A stretch of DNA of 64,000 nucleotides, taken from the NCBI GenBank assembly GCA_023333565.1, contig JAJKFH010000413.1, forward strand, positions 1-64,000, written 5' to 3'. The notes under the pieces are model-generated. The model saw only the letters and a list, made by a program, of their open reading frames with translations. It had not been told where the DNA came from and did no database searches. Shown here in pieces: positions 21,501-33,948 of this stretch; the stretch's first letter is position 1, and each line of letters starts with the position of its first letter. The position numbers and the translations under genes are program-made. The stretch comes from Puffinus mauretanicus. Its lineage: Eukaryota > Chordata > Aves > Procellariiformes > Procellariidae.

Positions 21501-24500
21501 TCATGAAGCACATGCCCTAGGGAGATGGTCTGAAATTCATGGTATCCTCAAAGCTATCCACAAAGAACATAATAGTTGGATCTGTTTCAGAATGAGCTTG
21601 AAGGAAATCTCGGAATGAAACCAGTGAATGGACTTTCGCAAATTTGATTTTGAGAACTGCCTGGATGTTGCTACTGCATAGCAGTGTTTCTGCAGACAGA
21701 TTAAGCCTATAGGTTTCTGTAAGTCTTGTACAGTTAAGTCCCAGAATACTGGGACTGTAGAATAAACCCCAAAGAGTTCCTTCCCAAGTTTATAACATTT
21801 TCTTCAACCCAATCATAGTTGGAAGTAAAATTTAGATTACCTAGTAATCCATCTAGGTTGTATTTAGGAAAAGCTCTTAGCTCCATTTATTTCAAAAATC
21901 ACCATTTATTTCAAATATTTTAGATCAAAATTGCAAGAAAAAATGCAAGAGCAAAAAGTTCAGGTTAGTTGTCTTTATTATATCATCCACAAAACATAAT
22001 GTAATTTGGGGTGGATACAGAAACATATAGAAGAATATTCAGTACTTTGTGTTGCAGAAATTTAACTTTTGATAATCTACATTCATCTTTTGTATGCAGA
22101 TTCTTCCTTTCAACAAAACAAATTGGTAGAAACAAAAGAAGTTCATTGAAATTCGTAAAAAGCCTTATAATTCTTAGCATAATGCTTAACTGAGTAAAAC
22201 TAAATAGCATACTTATATATTGTAATATGGATTTGTGTAAAAATGCTTTTTTAAAGTTGTCTATGCCCAGTGTTTGTTACTATCAATAAACTGGCTGTTT
22301 TCTTTAGGTTTACACATTTATTTCATAGAATGATAGAGCAGAGTGTATGGTTGTGACTAATTTTAATTTTTAAAAAAAGAATATTTTAATTATGATGTTT
22401 CAGTAAATCTTCCACAAACATTAGTGGTTTTTTTTTTCTTCTTTTGTGCTTTCATTTATAATCAAAAAATATTTCTAAAAACTATGCTGTCTGTTTCCTT
22501 TAAAATGCTTAGGTGAGAACTATCACCAGTGTTTGAACTTGTGAATTAATTTTGAACATAGGGATTTAATTTCATCCTCCCTGTGCAGCAAACTGTTTTC
22601 TTTACTGTCCACTTTAGTTTATAATAATGGTAAACTTACACACAGAAGTAGCCTAAGAATACAAGTGGATGAGTTAGTGACCCATACGAATACTGTCTTA
22701 CCCTTCATTTCCAGACAGAAATGTTAGATACTACTGCTAACATGGCTGAGGCTAAGGATATAATTCTTTTAGATGTCAAAAGGCGTGTGTGTGTCTATGC
22801 GCGTGCATATACACACGTGCCATACTCTGGCACACAGGACAGTGTTCCAAAGACTGACATGTACCTCTTAACTGTACCCCACGGCGGGCACAGTACAAAA
22901 TGAAAACACATAGGATGCAGCACTGGGAGACATTTTGTTTCAGAGAGCTACCAGCCATCTGTGCGCATCTGGAAAAACACACTTCCACCCTACATCCTTT
23001 GGGGAAAATATATTTCCTATGCCTCCAATAAAATACCTGAAAATGAGTCTAGTAGATCTGGTGTTATAGTATCTTATTTAATTCATGTTATCAAGCTTGT
23101 AAAGGTATAACTTTATGAATCCACAATCTGACTTATAACAAAATTACCTAATTGATTGCAATCTCCCTGTGAGATAAAGTTAATGACATTACTCATAGAA
23201 AAAAAAATCGGTTTGAGTAAGAAATGAAAAGGGAACTTTTTTGCTAATTTTTTTCTATTTACAAATAATCAAGTTGTGTTTAAACACTAAGGTTTTATGG
23301 TTTTAGGCTTTGCTTTGCCCAGCAGGAGGAAAAAAATAATACAGCAAAAGAGGAAAAGAAAAAGTATTCTAACCATTCTTACTTAAAAAAAAAACCAAAA
23401 CAAAACAACCCCAAAGATGACCACGTACCTCATCCAACTATATTTTAAGAGAAAAGATTAAACTATACTTGTTCTTTGACCAAAATGCCTTAAGGATTAA
23501 GAGAGGTACACAAGCCTTTTCTAAAATGTTAAGTGAAATATTTAAGGGGGAAGAATTTATACAATGATACAATATGTGATGTTTTTTATTGCTGGGTCTT
23601 ACACACCTACCACTTTTGCACGCTTCTTTAAGATGTCTTCCAAAGACCTATCTTCTGTAAAAATCTAGTGTCTTAACCCAGGGCTTAGATTCAATTTTGT
23701 CAATAGCGTACCTGAACTATGGAAACTAGAATTTTTTTTTCAAGCAGTCCTCAGATTCTTCCAGAGACTGATAATTAAATGTAAAGAAAAATGTAAAAAA
23801 TTATGTTATTACTTTTGTCTCTAGATCTTCCAAACACAGGGAAGAAGCCCTTCTGCATGAGTTTCTACAGAAAGTTTGATTATATTTTTACTTTTAAACT
23901 AAATTTCAGGAGGCACAGGAACATATCACAACTTAATTATAATCCAGCTGTTGCCACTACAATTAAGATCTCAAATATCTTTTATAAATTTTTGAAATTT
24001 TTTTCTTTAGGATCTTAAAATGGGTAATATGTAATCAGCCTGGAGAACAAAAAAACCTCAACCATGGTAACCCTTGGCTGCATGTACTAATTTCATTATA
24101 CTAGTACACAGTGACAGTGTGGTTCGTGCACTTTACTAGCTTGTATAGCAAGCAAGTGCCATCTATATGACAATGGAAAGAGTACAGCACGGTAATTTTT
24201 CAAATCGTTAATTCTACCTTTGGATGCTGTGTTGTGAAGCAGGCAATGCCTTTTTGTCATGCAAGAAGACAACTTGTATAGATACTTACTTCAAAATAGT
24301 AAGATTAGTCTAAATGTCTTGATGGATTTCTTGGCCATGACACTTCTCTAAGTATGATGTAGTCTTTGCTGTTCATAATAGAAAATCACATCCTTTCTTC
24401 AATCTGGAAGGCAGAAAATAACTTGCCAGCTTGATGAACCATTCTTATGACAGTGTTTGAACAGTAATAATCCTTTTCATCACTCATGCATCCTCATTTT

Positions 24501-27500
24501 CGTTTAAAATGATACCTTTTCCTGTGTAAAATCACAAGTACACATGCTTATTCAATGCCTATCAGCCTGACAGTTTGTTGAGACAGTGGCAGACTGGTTT
24601 TCAAAGTTATTGAAATCTATGCCATTTCCTTCTATCACTTTATACACAAAACATGTAGACCAAAACAGAATTCTGAAGACCAATATATTTCATCTCACAC
24701 TCTGACAAGAGAATTAGTGAGAGACAGTGGAATTTTTTGTTCCAAGTGACTTTCTTTCAGAAATATAAAACATAAGTGTTAGATAGGGATTTCTAGCACA
24801 TACTGGATTACAGAGACTTTTTGAAACTCCCCAGTTTCGAAAAATAAATATTTTGAACCCTGAATACTATTCACTTGTACATGTATGCATGTTCAGTTTC
24901 TATTTTCAGTACCTCTGAAAACAGGCGCTGAAAAAGACAACAGTGTATTTTCTTAAATCAAGTTAAAAATCATATAGTATTTCTACAGACTGCATAACCC
25001 AGTTCTGCAAGACACATTAATTTGTTCTTAATTTTAAGCCTCTGTGCATTCATGCTGATTTTAGTAGTTTCACTCATATGTTTCAAGCCTATACATGAAT
25101 GTATACATGAATACAAAAAAAATTTAGAATCTGACCCAAAGAAGAGGCAACCAGAGAAAGGAGCCCTAAATTCTAAAATTTATAGGTGTCATCTAAGAAC
25201 TTCGCAATAGTTGCTTACAATTTGAGAACAATGTATTTTGCAACTTATATGTATACACATACAAAATTCAATAAAAAAGTAATCAATTGTAATAACATCT
25301 GTATTTTTCTGTCTTCTCATGCCAGTGTCATCTTATTTATGGGAGTAAAAACAATGGTCAATTTAGAAAGTGATCAAAAGGAAGGAGTAAAAAAGTACAA
25401 TTTAGAGGCAGGAAATATCCATGCCAATTGCAGGATGTTTTCTCCTTGGGAATTAACTCATTTTTATACTGGGAAAAGAGGCAGAAATAATCTTACTTTG
25501 ACAGAAAGTGTATTTCCCTTGAAATCCATAGGTATTGAAATATAAACCAGATCAGAATCACTGTTTATACTGAGTCTTATGAAACTGGAAACATTACAAA
25601 TTATTACTAATCTAAAAATATATTTAAACAATAGCACACGTTAAATTCAGAGCAGAAATAAAATTATGTACAATGTTCAGAGCAAGTGTTTAGGTAACAC
25701 AACACCATATTATCACCTCATTAATATTAATACTCTGTTGGTATATGATAATGTGTATTAAACTTTAAAGAAACAGGAAAGTATAACTTAGATAAGTTTA
25801 AAATTAGTGTAATTTATTTAGGTGAAAAGATCTCAGGAAACAATGTGATAAACAGTCTGCTGAGTAGAGTTGGGAGTTAGCTACACACCTGTGCATCAGA
25901 TATTAAGAAGAAATTAAGAAGAATTAAGGAATTAAGAAGAAAGCTATGTAACATAATTGAGAACAATTAGAATTCTTTTATTATGGCAGGGAGTATATTG
26001 CTTACAAAGCAAATGTTAGTTATTACAGTAAAGATTAGGTAACCAAGCAAAGATTGGTTACAAAAGCTGACAGATTTATTTGTTGAACATCCTCTAAAGT
26101 AAAAAGACATAATTCTCTTTTTTACCTGGAATTCAAAATTAATGGGGTACCACCAATTACTTACATAGATAATAGTATTTTTTTTCTTCTTCGGATAGTC
26201 ATGAATGGCTGGCGGTAGAAAACAGCTTTAGTCCAAAAGACCTTGAATTGATTTAATTTAAATTGAACAGCTAGATCAATTGCAAACAAACAAACAAAAC
26301 CAACTGTGATTTATGTTTTTTATTTCAAAAGGATTTTTTTAACAAATTAAGGAGCTAACTAGTCAAACTAATGAATTAAATTAGCTGGACTGCAATACAG
26401 AGGAGTTCAAAACTCTGACTGGAAAATGTAAAACAAACAAAAAAATTTGTATGGAGTGGTTCAGCTATTGAAATTAACACCTCACAGAAGATGTTTAGAA
26501 TAAACAATGTGAGAGAAGCTTCTCATGTACGAGAAGCGAAAGGACTAGTCATGAAAGAAAGCAAGCTAAAATTCAAGTTTTGGGTTAAAGGGAGATTTGC
26601 CAGAAGTAAAACTAAAACCTTAGCAGAGGTAATCTTTTAACTGATCTTCAACTATAAGAAGAATGAAGGAGGAAAAAAAAAAAAAGAGAGAAAAAAAAGT
26701 GTTTCTTAAATAAGGATATTCAAAGTTACCTAAGTAAACTAAATGAATATTTTGTTTCATTTTCAAAATGACAGTGATCTTGAACACTAAGACAAAGGCA
26801 ATGCTTCTAATGAGAAATAATAAGTATCTCGACAAGGTGAGTCAAACTGCAAGACACTAGTGCATTCAAAAACAAAGGACTAGAAGTGACTCCGTATCAT
26901 AATTCTTTAGAAATCAGCAGATTAATTCACAGGTTCAACAGTAAAAAATTGTAATAAATTGCTCATGTGGAAGGTAAGGGTGGAGGAATTATATGACTGG
27001 CAAATATAAAACAGGCTACACTATTTATTGATTCAAGAAGAGAAAAGAGATTTAGATACTGCAGGCTCATTACTCTCTCTTACTAGATCTTGCCAGACTA
27101 TATAAACTAAAAGATAATGTTGGCACAGAACAAATGGATATAACATGAGTATTAATAAAATTAGTCTGGGTATTAGATGAAAGTTTGCAGTCATCAAAGA
27201 AGCGTACTTGAGGAACAGACTTCCCACTGGAATAAGGAAATAAAACTAGTATCCAGTTTTAAGATAGAGCTTGATTCCTTCATGAATAACATTGCATAAT
27301 GTGATTGTGTGTGATGAGAAAAGAACTTAATGTTACTCCAGTGTAATGCACTTAATCTTCAAATGTTATTGTATGTGATAAAAATGAATTTAAGTCTTAA
27401 TACAGTATATTTCCAAGCCACAATCCAAAATTCTCACCAGAAACAGTGTTAAGTTATTCCTTAAGTTTAGCAGGAAAACAACCCCCAAAGTGAAAACTGA

Positions 27501-28229
27501 AAAAGACGTTATATTCGTATGTAATCACATGTGAACGCAGTCACCTACTGCTGACACCAAGGTCCATACAAAATGTGGTAAGGGATGGACAACTGTAGCA
27601 AACATACTGCTGAATTCCCTGGTTCTGTCTCAGTCTTATCTGGCATCTGTTTTATTAGAGAATAAGTGATTTTTTCCAAATATCTCCTGTTCTTCTCTGA
27701 ATAAGATACATGATGCTTAAAAGAATATTTAGAGTGAACAAAATGCCCATTAGAATAATTTTATGGTTAAGTTAAAGGATGAGTTTGGCTGCTGAAAAAT
27801 ATAATACAGTTCTAATGATAGTGACCTTGATGACTACTTAGGCAAAACTAAGTCTGTTTGGCAAGAAAGATGTGAAAAAGTATCAGAGAGTTTCATATCA
27901 TGATAGTGGGCTTTATTAGATCATTAATACTGCATGCTGTTTATTACCTAAGTGTATTATGCTCTGGGGGAAAAAAAAAACCCAAACACTTGATTTTGGT
28001 TAAGCCAGGCTAACGTAATTTTCTGGTTTTCTATTAAAAGTAATCCTAAGCAGGAACACCACCCAGAAGAGCTTGGATTCTTCTGGTTCTTTCTCATGCT
28101 CTTTCCTCTCCAGTTTTTATTGTAATTTTTTTTCATTTTTTTTCTTTCATTCTTCCTTTCATAATCCCTGAAGTCAACTATCTCCACAGCAAATTACATG
28201 GAATGCGCTATAAATAAATACTGCAAAAA
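15551..28229. other. AT-rich noncoding DNA, no gene identified
   Basis: About 12.7 kb without a recognised mobile element or a reading frame I can assign. ORFs are below 120 codons and of chance composition. Visible structure: a G-rich patch near 20267-20289, a (GAAT/AATG)-type tract near 20818-20837, and an open frame preceded by a splice-acceptor-like CTCCCCCCAG at about 21350 (see findings). Low repeat density suggests old unique sequence. Confidence 0.6.
20267..20289 (+). repeat. G-rich tract with G-quadruplex pattern
   Basis: Runs of 4, 6, 3 and 5 G separated by single bases (GGGGCGGGGGGAGGGAGGGGG is the core). This satisfies a four-run G4 pattern in otherwise AT-rich DNA. No adjacent gene was found. 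Confidence 0.6.
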
Positions 28230-28806
28230 TGATGCAGTAGGTACAGTATCTACTATTCCATATTGCTCATTTCTGTAATTCTAAACAATGAAGACTTGTT
28301 ACGTAGAAGTTAGGTAACTAGCAGGTGTTGTATTGGCAGGTGTGTAGAATTGTAGCTAGTATAAATCGTGTATCCTGGAAGCATCATTAGACTCCAGTGA
28401 AGAGTAACCTTGGAAAAGAGAACCATAAACAAACATGGTCCAGACATGGCTCAGAGACAAACCTCGACCTTATAAGGAAAGAAAGGAACAGGTTCATAAA
28501 GAATTCACTACCATGCCGACCACCAGAGACCACCCGAGACCCTCAAAGACACCCTAAAGCTTTAGTGTGCATGTATCTAGGATGACGTAATATTATAATT
28601 AGTTCTCAGAAATGTAATGAATATGTAAAAGAGAAACTTAAAATATGTATGAGAAGCATGGATATAAACAGAAAGGTAACTAGACCAGGTGTGCTTGATT
28701 TGTGGCAAGTCCACCGAGCACTCAGGCCTGAATAAAGCAATACTTCTCCTGAGCGTGTGGAATTGGTCTCTTGCATACCAGGCACGAATCTGCTTTTCGG
28801 ACAACA
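28230..28806 (+). repeat. 5' LTR of class I provirus (577 bp)
   Basis: Starts TGATGCAGTAGG, ends GGACAACA. U3 is followed by TATAAA at 28663-28668 and AATAAA at 28731-28736, the spacing expected for promoter, R region and poly(A) signal. The matching copy is at 33380-33948. Confidence 0.93.
28663..28736 (+). promoter_or_regulatory. LTR TATA box (28663-28668) and poly(A) signal (28731-28736)
   Basis: TATAAA then AATAAA 68 bp downstream, a gammaretrovirus-like U3/R layout in which the transcript would start about 25-30 bp after the TATA. Both hexamers are also present in the 3' LTR. Confidence 0.6.
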
Positions 28807-28811
28807 GTTTT

Positions 28812-28829
28812 TGGTGACCCAGATGGGAC
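28812..28829 (+). other. Primer binding site, degenerate, closest to tRNA-Trp
   Basis: TGGTGACCCAGATGGGAC lies 5 nt after the LTR. By my alignment it shares about 14 of 18 bases with the tRNA-Trp-complementary site, including the first nine. Either decayed Trp or a primer I do not recall. Confidence 0.5.
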
Positions 28830-29126
28830 TGCTGTGAAGCCTTGCCCAGATCAGCTTGCCAGCTCTCGGTGGGGCGACCCTGCTCTCTGTTCTCCAGCAC
28901 ACACCGACCTTTTGATCGGGGACTCCGTGAGCATTCTCTCCAACCAGAGCAGGTGACTCAACGGTGCAACGCTAAGGTAAAAGAGATATTGTTCTGGGGT
29001 ATAAAATTGTGCATGCATTTGGTAAGGAATTGTGGCCGAAGGTAAAAAGATATATTCATATGCGTTTGACAGTGATGACTGGAGTATATGAAATCATGGT
29101 TAAGAACGTTCTTTTTGGGCAAAAAT
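28830..29126 (+). other. Class I ERV leader, noncoding
   Basis: About 300 nt between primer site and the gag ATG. A possible splice donor (GCTAAGGTAAAAG) lies near 28971-28983. No conserved ORF. The leader would hold the packaging signal in an intact relative. Confidence 0.5.
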
Positions 29127-30090
29127 ATGGGAACTCAATAGTCTAAAGTAACACCTTGCTCTCCCCTTGGATGCATCATAAAATATTGGGGAAAATTTGG
29201 GGGAGATCCTTTGAGAAAGGAGAAATTAATTGAGTCTTGTACTAAATGGTGGCCAATGTATAAATTAGAAGATGAGGTAAAATGACCAGAATTGGGAACT
29301 TTGCAATATAATACTATCTTGCAACTTATGTTATTTTGTTGACAACAGTGTAAATGGGAGGAGGTGCCTTATGTGGACTTGTTCTTTACCTTGAGAAATG
29401 ATCATGAAATTCAGAAGAAATGTAAACTTTTAGACTCAGATTCTAATGTAATGATGATGATGATGGAGGACAAGGAACCAAAAATACATTGTTGTTCTGC
29501 TTGTAGTATAGGAAAATGGTGTTTAAAACTAGGAGAAGAGGAAGAAGATATACAGATGTTGGTGGCACTGAGTAAAAATTAAAGTTTTGAAACTGAAGGG
29601 GAAGTAATACATTTAGTCCAATAGCTGGTAAAACTAGGATCCAACAGGGGTCTGTCTTATTACGACCCCTTCGTCAGGCTGTGAGCCCAAGGAACCAGAG
29701 TTTGTGAAAATACCTTTTACTACTTCTGATTTGATGAATTGGAAAGAATTGGCAGGATCATATAGGGAAAATCCTGAAAGGGTATATAGATCTTTTAAGA
29801 CAATTATTAAAAATCATAATCCAGATTGGCAAGATGTTCAAATTCTTTTAAATAATTTGTTAACTCCTAAAGAAAAGAGGGTGGTATTGGAAAAAACTAA
29901 TATGGAAAATGAAAGAAAAAAAAATAGGAAACAGAAAGCCACTGTGGATGCCCAAGGACTTGCTGGAGGTAGAAGCAGAGGTTACTTGAGAGGCAGAGGT
30001 AGAAGATGTGGAAATATATTTAGAGAATCTGCTCCAGTAGGGATCAATGTGCTACATGTAAGAAACAAGGACACTCGAAAATGAGTGTCC
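29127..30090 (+). pseudogene. gag: gag remnant (matrix, capsid piece, nucleocapsid)
   Basis: The ATG at 29127 encodes MGTQ and then a stop, but downstream frames carry a class I matrix pattern (FGGDPLRKEKLIESCTKWW, then WEEVPYVDLFFTLRN, 29364-29582). After a gap, 29704-29930 encodes a capsid segment (PFTTSDLMNWKELAGSY, then ILLNNLLTPKEKRVVLE) resembling MLV-type capsid. The usual C-terminal capsid half with the major homology region appears to be missing after about 29930. A basic RGRGRR segment and a CxxCxxxxH zinc-knuckle start follow at 30048-30074; the last Cys is out of frame. Gag would build the core; this copy cannot. Confidence 0.88.
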
Positions 30091-30189
30091 AAAAAAATAG
30101 GAAAGTTAGCCAGCCACAAAAAAATCCCACCTGAAGCTGATCTACTTATGATGGGAGGGGATTCTGAATGATGGGGACCAGGGGCAGAA

Positions 30190-32860
30190 AATTATATTCT
30201 CCCAGCTGAGCCCCTTTCCAGTAAAGCTAGGAAATAAAGTAGTTGATTTTTTAGTGGACACTGGAGCAAAATATTCTGTTATAAACACATGTAAAGGACC
30301 AATGAGTAAATTTAATGTATCTATAGTTGGGGTCATGGGAAAGAAAGAGGTAAGGCCTTTTTTGAAACCTTTAAAATGTAAAATTGGAGAAAAAATATTG
30401 ATGCATGAATTTTTATATGTAATGGAATGCACCATGCCTCTCTTAGGACGGGATTTATTGAATAAATTGGGAGCACAAATTAACTTTAAAAAAGGAAAAA
30501 ATCCAAGTTCATTTTCCTGAAGCTAATGCCTGTCAAGCCCAAGTTTATTTATTACAAACACAGAAGAATCTGAAGAAATCAGTTTATCCTTTTGTTTGGG
30601 CAACAGAGAAACCAGGAAGAGCAAAAAAATATGGAACTGGTAAAAGTTGAATTGAAAACAGGAGTTTGACCAGTAAGAAAGAAACAATATCCTATTAGTA
30701 TAGAAACCAGAAAAAGTTTGTAACCAATAATAAATAATTTTCTCAAATATGGACTTTTAAGAGAATGTCAATCTGATTACTCCTATCCTTCCAGTGAAAA
30801 AGCCACATAACCAAGGATATAGGTTGGGTTTCAGATTTGAAAGATGCTTTCCTTTGTATAGGTCTGGAAGAAAACAGTCAAAAGATTTTTGTCTTCAAAT
30901 GGAAAGATCTGTCAACTGGCAGGAGAACTCACTTCTGCTGGACTGTGCTGCCATGAGGGTTTAAAAATAGCCCAACCATCTTTGGAGCAGCCTTGACCAA
31001 GGAACTGGAACAGTAGTCCGGTAAGGAAGATCAAATCACCCTCCTTCAGTATGTTGATGACATCCTATTGGGAGCAGATACTATTGAGATCTGCAAAGAA
31101 AAGACTGTTAGTCTCCTAAATTTTTTGGGAATGGCTGGGTACAGGATGTCAGAAAAGAAAGCACAAATGGCAAAACAAACTGTAATTTATTTGGGATTTG
31201 AGATTTCCCAAGGACAACGAAGATTGGAAAATGATAGAAAAAAAAAGGCCATTTGCAAGATGGCACCCCCTCAATCTACAGTATCAAACTCTATTAGTGG
31301 AATACGATGACATCATTTTGAAGTAAGTGCAATTTTAAATTCTGCTTCTTTAATACCAAGTGAAAAAGAGAGTGATCCTAATCATGATTGTTTACAAGTT
31401 ATCAAACAGGTATATGCCCGCAGGCCAGACCTGAAAGATGTCCCTCTCCAGACTCCCGATGAAGAATTATTTACTGATGGAAGCAGCTTTGTTGTGAAAG
31501 GAAAAAGGAGGGCTAGCTATGCCGTGGTAACTTTAACCGAAGATCGAGAAGTAAAAGCATTACCTCCAAACACATCTGCCCAGAAGGCAGAAATCATAGC
31601 CCTGACAAGAGCTTTAAATTTGACTAAAGGTAAAAGAGTTAATATTTATACAGACTGTAAATATGCTTTTGGAGTTGTTCATGCTCATGGAGCGATATGG
31701 AAAGAGCGAGGACTTTCGTCTGCCAGTGGTACACCTATAAAGTATTGATTTGAATTTATTTGAAGCAGTACAAAAAAAACCAAAGAAGTTGCTGTGATTC
31801 ATTGTAAAGCACATCAAAGAGGAAACTCAAAAGTGATACAAGGAAATTTAAAGACAGATGAAACTGTCAAGCATGTGGCGCTAAATACCACAATCTATGT
31901 TTTAATTCCATCAAAAGAAATTCAAATAGAATCCCCAAATTATAACAAAAAAGAAAATAAGTTGGCTGAGCTATTACAGTGCAAAAAGAACGGTCAAGGA
32001 TGATGGATTACTTCACATGGACAATGTATAGTAACTCCCGAAATCGTGCAGAAATTGATGGTCACAACCCATGCTGAGACACATATTGGAGCAGAAGCAA
32101 CGGTCGAGTTGGTAAAATGATATGCAATAGGGACTACAATGTTATTGATTGCTAAAAGTGCGAGTAATAAATGCGAGATTTGTCTTAGGAACAACCCAAA
32201 AATACAAATCCGACACCCTCCTGGAGAGGTAAGGAAAGGCATAACTCCTGGTGAGTATTGGCAAATAGATTTTTCAGAATTACCAAGGTGCAACCAATAC
32301 TGATATTTATTGGTATTGGTAGATACCTTCTCTGGATGGCTAGAAGCTTTCCCGTGTCAAACCAACAAGGCAAAAGAAGTAACAAAACACTCAGTTGAAA
32401 TGGATTGAAGCTTTACCACTTGCCCTGTTAAGAATTAGGATAACCCCAAGAGCTAGAGAAAAAATAAATCCATTTGACATTCTGTATGGTAAAACTTACA
32501 ATGTCAATCTAACAAGAAGGTTTGAATAAATGCACATAATAGGAGACTGAATATCTCTTGTCTTTGAGTAAAAGGGTGAGTTCTTCACACAAATATGTTC
32601 TTTTGAGGACACATTTATCCCTTAAATTTCTGGTACATTCATTCAGTCCAAGAGACAAAGTCTACCTGCGAACGTGGAAGGATGACTCCCTTGGAGAAAA
32701 GTGGAAAGGACCCTTCCAAGTGTTACTGACAACAAACACTGCTGTAAAATTAGAAGGAGTAGACTCTTGGATTCATTACACCAGAATAAAGAAAACACCT
32801 CCTAGACTGTGGACATCTATACCTAAAGGACCATTGAAATTAACTTTAAGGTGTACTTGA
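30190..32860 (+). pseudogene. pol: pol remnant: protease, RT, RNase H, integrase
   Basis: Protease: DTGA at 30257-30268 and LLGRDLL, open to 30520. RT: a fragmentary N-terminus, a DLKDAF motif near 30837-30854, and YVDDILLGAD starting at 31050; part of the fingers/palm seems deleted near 30825. RNase H: 31440-31748 with TDGSSF, the SAQKAEIIALTRAL helix carrying the catalytic Glu, and YTDCKYAF. Integrase: an H..H/CEIC zinc site (about 32060-32190), WQIDF and VDTFSGW with the first two catalytic aspartates, then an apparent deletion near 32390 that removes the catalytic Glu region, then a C-terminal GPF-type domain (KWKGPFQVLLTT, WIHYTRIKK) ending at 32860. Many stops and frame changes; clearly dead. 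Confidence 0.9.
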
Positions 32861-33182
32861 TGAATTACCAGAGATGTTGCTGAATTATTTGTGATATTTA
32901 AAATATTTATTGTTAGAAGAGAAACCAAATTAATTAGGAAATTGTGGGTTTAAGAGTAGAAAATGTGGAGCCTGTTGATATTAATTATGACAATCAATAA
33001 AGCTGAATCCCAATTTCTATTGCCAAGATGGGATAGAAATCAAAATATCTGAGAACTTTTAGAAGTAATCAATATGTCTTCTTTTTGTATTGCAGAACCT
33101 AGGTGATAATTCACAGTTAGTTGAGAAGAAAATTCAACAATCAAAGGACTTACCATGTGGATTTAAGGAACGAGAAGTATAA
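32861..33182 (+). other. Residual pol-env junction, env surface unit deleted
   Basis: Stop-rich sequence between the integrase C-terminus and the env tail. Only about 320 bp stand where more than 1 kb of env would be, so the surface unit and most of TM are gone. No fusion-peptide or CX6CC-type motif was recognised. Confidence 0.55.
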
Positions 33183-33329
33183 GATCTTTCTCGGTTATTT
33201 TCGTGGCTTCCAAATTTAAACTGGTTCAGACAGTTGTTCCTATTTGTAATACTAATCATCATCTTAGTTATAATTACTTGTTGCATGATTCAATGTATGT
33301 CCTTTTGTAGACCAAATACTTATAAGTAA
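33183..33329 (+). pseudogene. env: env remnant: transmembrane anchor and cytoplasmic tail of TM
   Basis: A 48-codon open stretch, stop TAA at 33327-33329, directly after an in-frame TAA. It reads as a Trp/Leu-rich juxtamembrane segment (LFSWLPNLNWFRQL), a roughly 20-residue hydrophobic anchor rich in Ile/Val/Leu, then Cys residues (CCMIQCMSFC) typical of palmitoylated gammaretroviral Env tails. This is the usual last part of class I Env before the polypurine tract. No functional Env can come from it. Confidence 0.7.
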
Positions 33330-33367
33330 ATGATGTGAGACTCATGATGCTCAACATCATAAGTCTC

Positions 33368-33379
33368 AAAGGTGGGAAT
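33368..33379 (+). other. Polypurine tract before the 3' LTR
   Basis: AAAGGTGGGAAT abuts the LTR's TGATGCAG. It is the purine-rich primer for plus-strand DNA synthesis, with one or two pyrimidines from drift. Confidence 0.6.
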
Positions 33380-33948
33380 TGATGCAGTAGGTACAGTATC
33401 TACTATTCCATATTGCTCATTTCTGTAATTCTAAACAATGAAGACTTGTTGCTTAGAAGTTAGGTAACTAGCAGGTGTTGTGTTGGCAGGTGTGTAGAAT
33501 TGTAGCTAGTATAAATCGTGTATCCTGGAAGCATCATTAGACTCCAGTGAAGAGTAACCTTGGAAAAGAGAACCATAAACAAACATGGTCCAGACATGGC
33601 TCAGAGACAAACCTCGACCTTATAAGGAAAGAAAGGAACAGGTTCATGAAGAGTTCAGGATCCTGCCGACCACCAGAGACCACCCGAGACCCTCAAGGAC
33701 ACCCTAAAGGCTTTAGTGCGCATGTGTCTAGGATGATGTAATATTATAATTAGTTCTCGGAAATGTAATGAATATGTAAAAGAGAAACTTAAAATATGTA
33801 TGAGAAGCATGGATATAAACAGGTGACCAGGTGTGCTTGATTTGTGGCAAGTCCACCGAGCACCCAGGCCTGAATAAAACAATATCTCTCCTGAGCGTGT
33901 GGAATTGGTCACTTGCTCGCCAGGCACGAATCCGCTTTTCGGACAACA
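33380..33948 (+). repeat. 3' LTR of class I provirus (569 bp)
   Basis: TGATGCAG...GGACAACA, collinear with 28230-28806. It lacks about 9 bp near 33823 that the 5' LTR has (GAAAGGTAACTAG region). The following 270 bp to 34219 hold nothing recognised. Confidence 0.93.

Larger units (their letters stand above)
28230..33948 (+). mobile_element. Class I (gammaretrovirus-like) provirus, both LTRs, internally deleted
   Basis: Two LTRs (577 and 569 bp) flank a 4.57 kb interior with gag, protease, RT, RNase H, integrase and a short env tail in standard order. A YVDD box, MLV-like capsid and integrase C-terminus place it with class I ERVs. The LTRs differ by roughly 23 substitutions plus a small indel, about 4% by my reading. 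Every reading frame is broken, and deletions are inferred in capsid, RT, integrase and most of env. Flanks are A-rich (AAAA before, AAAG after), so a 4-bp target duplication is at best imperfect. Confidence 0.93.
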
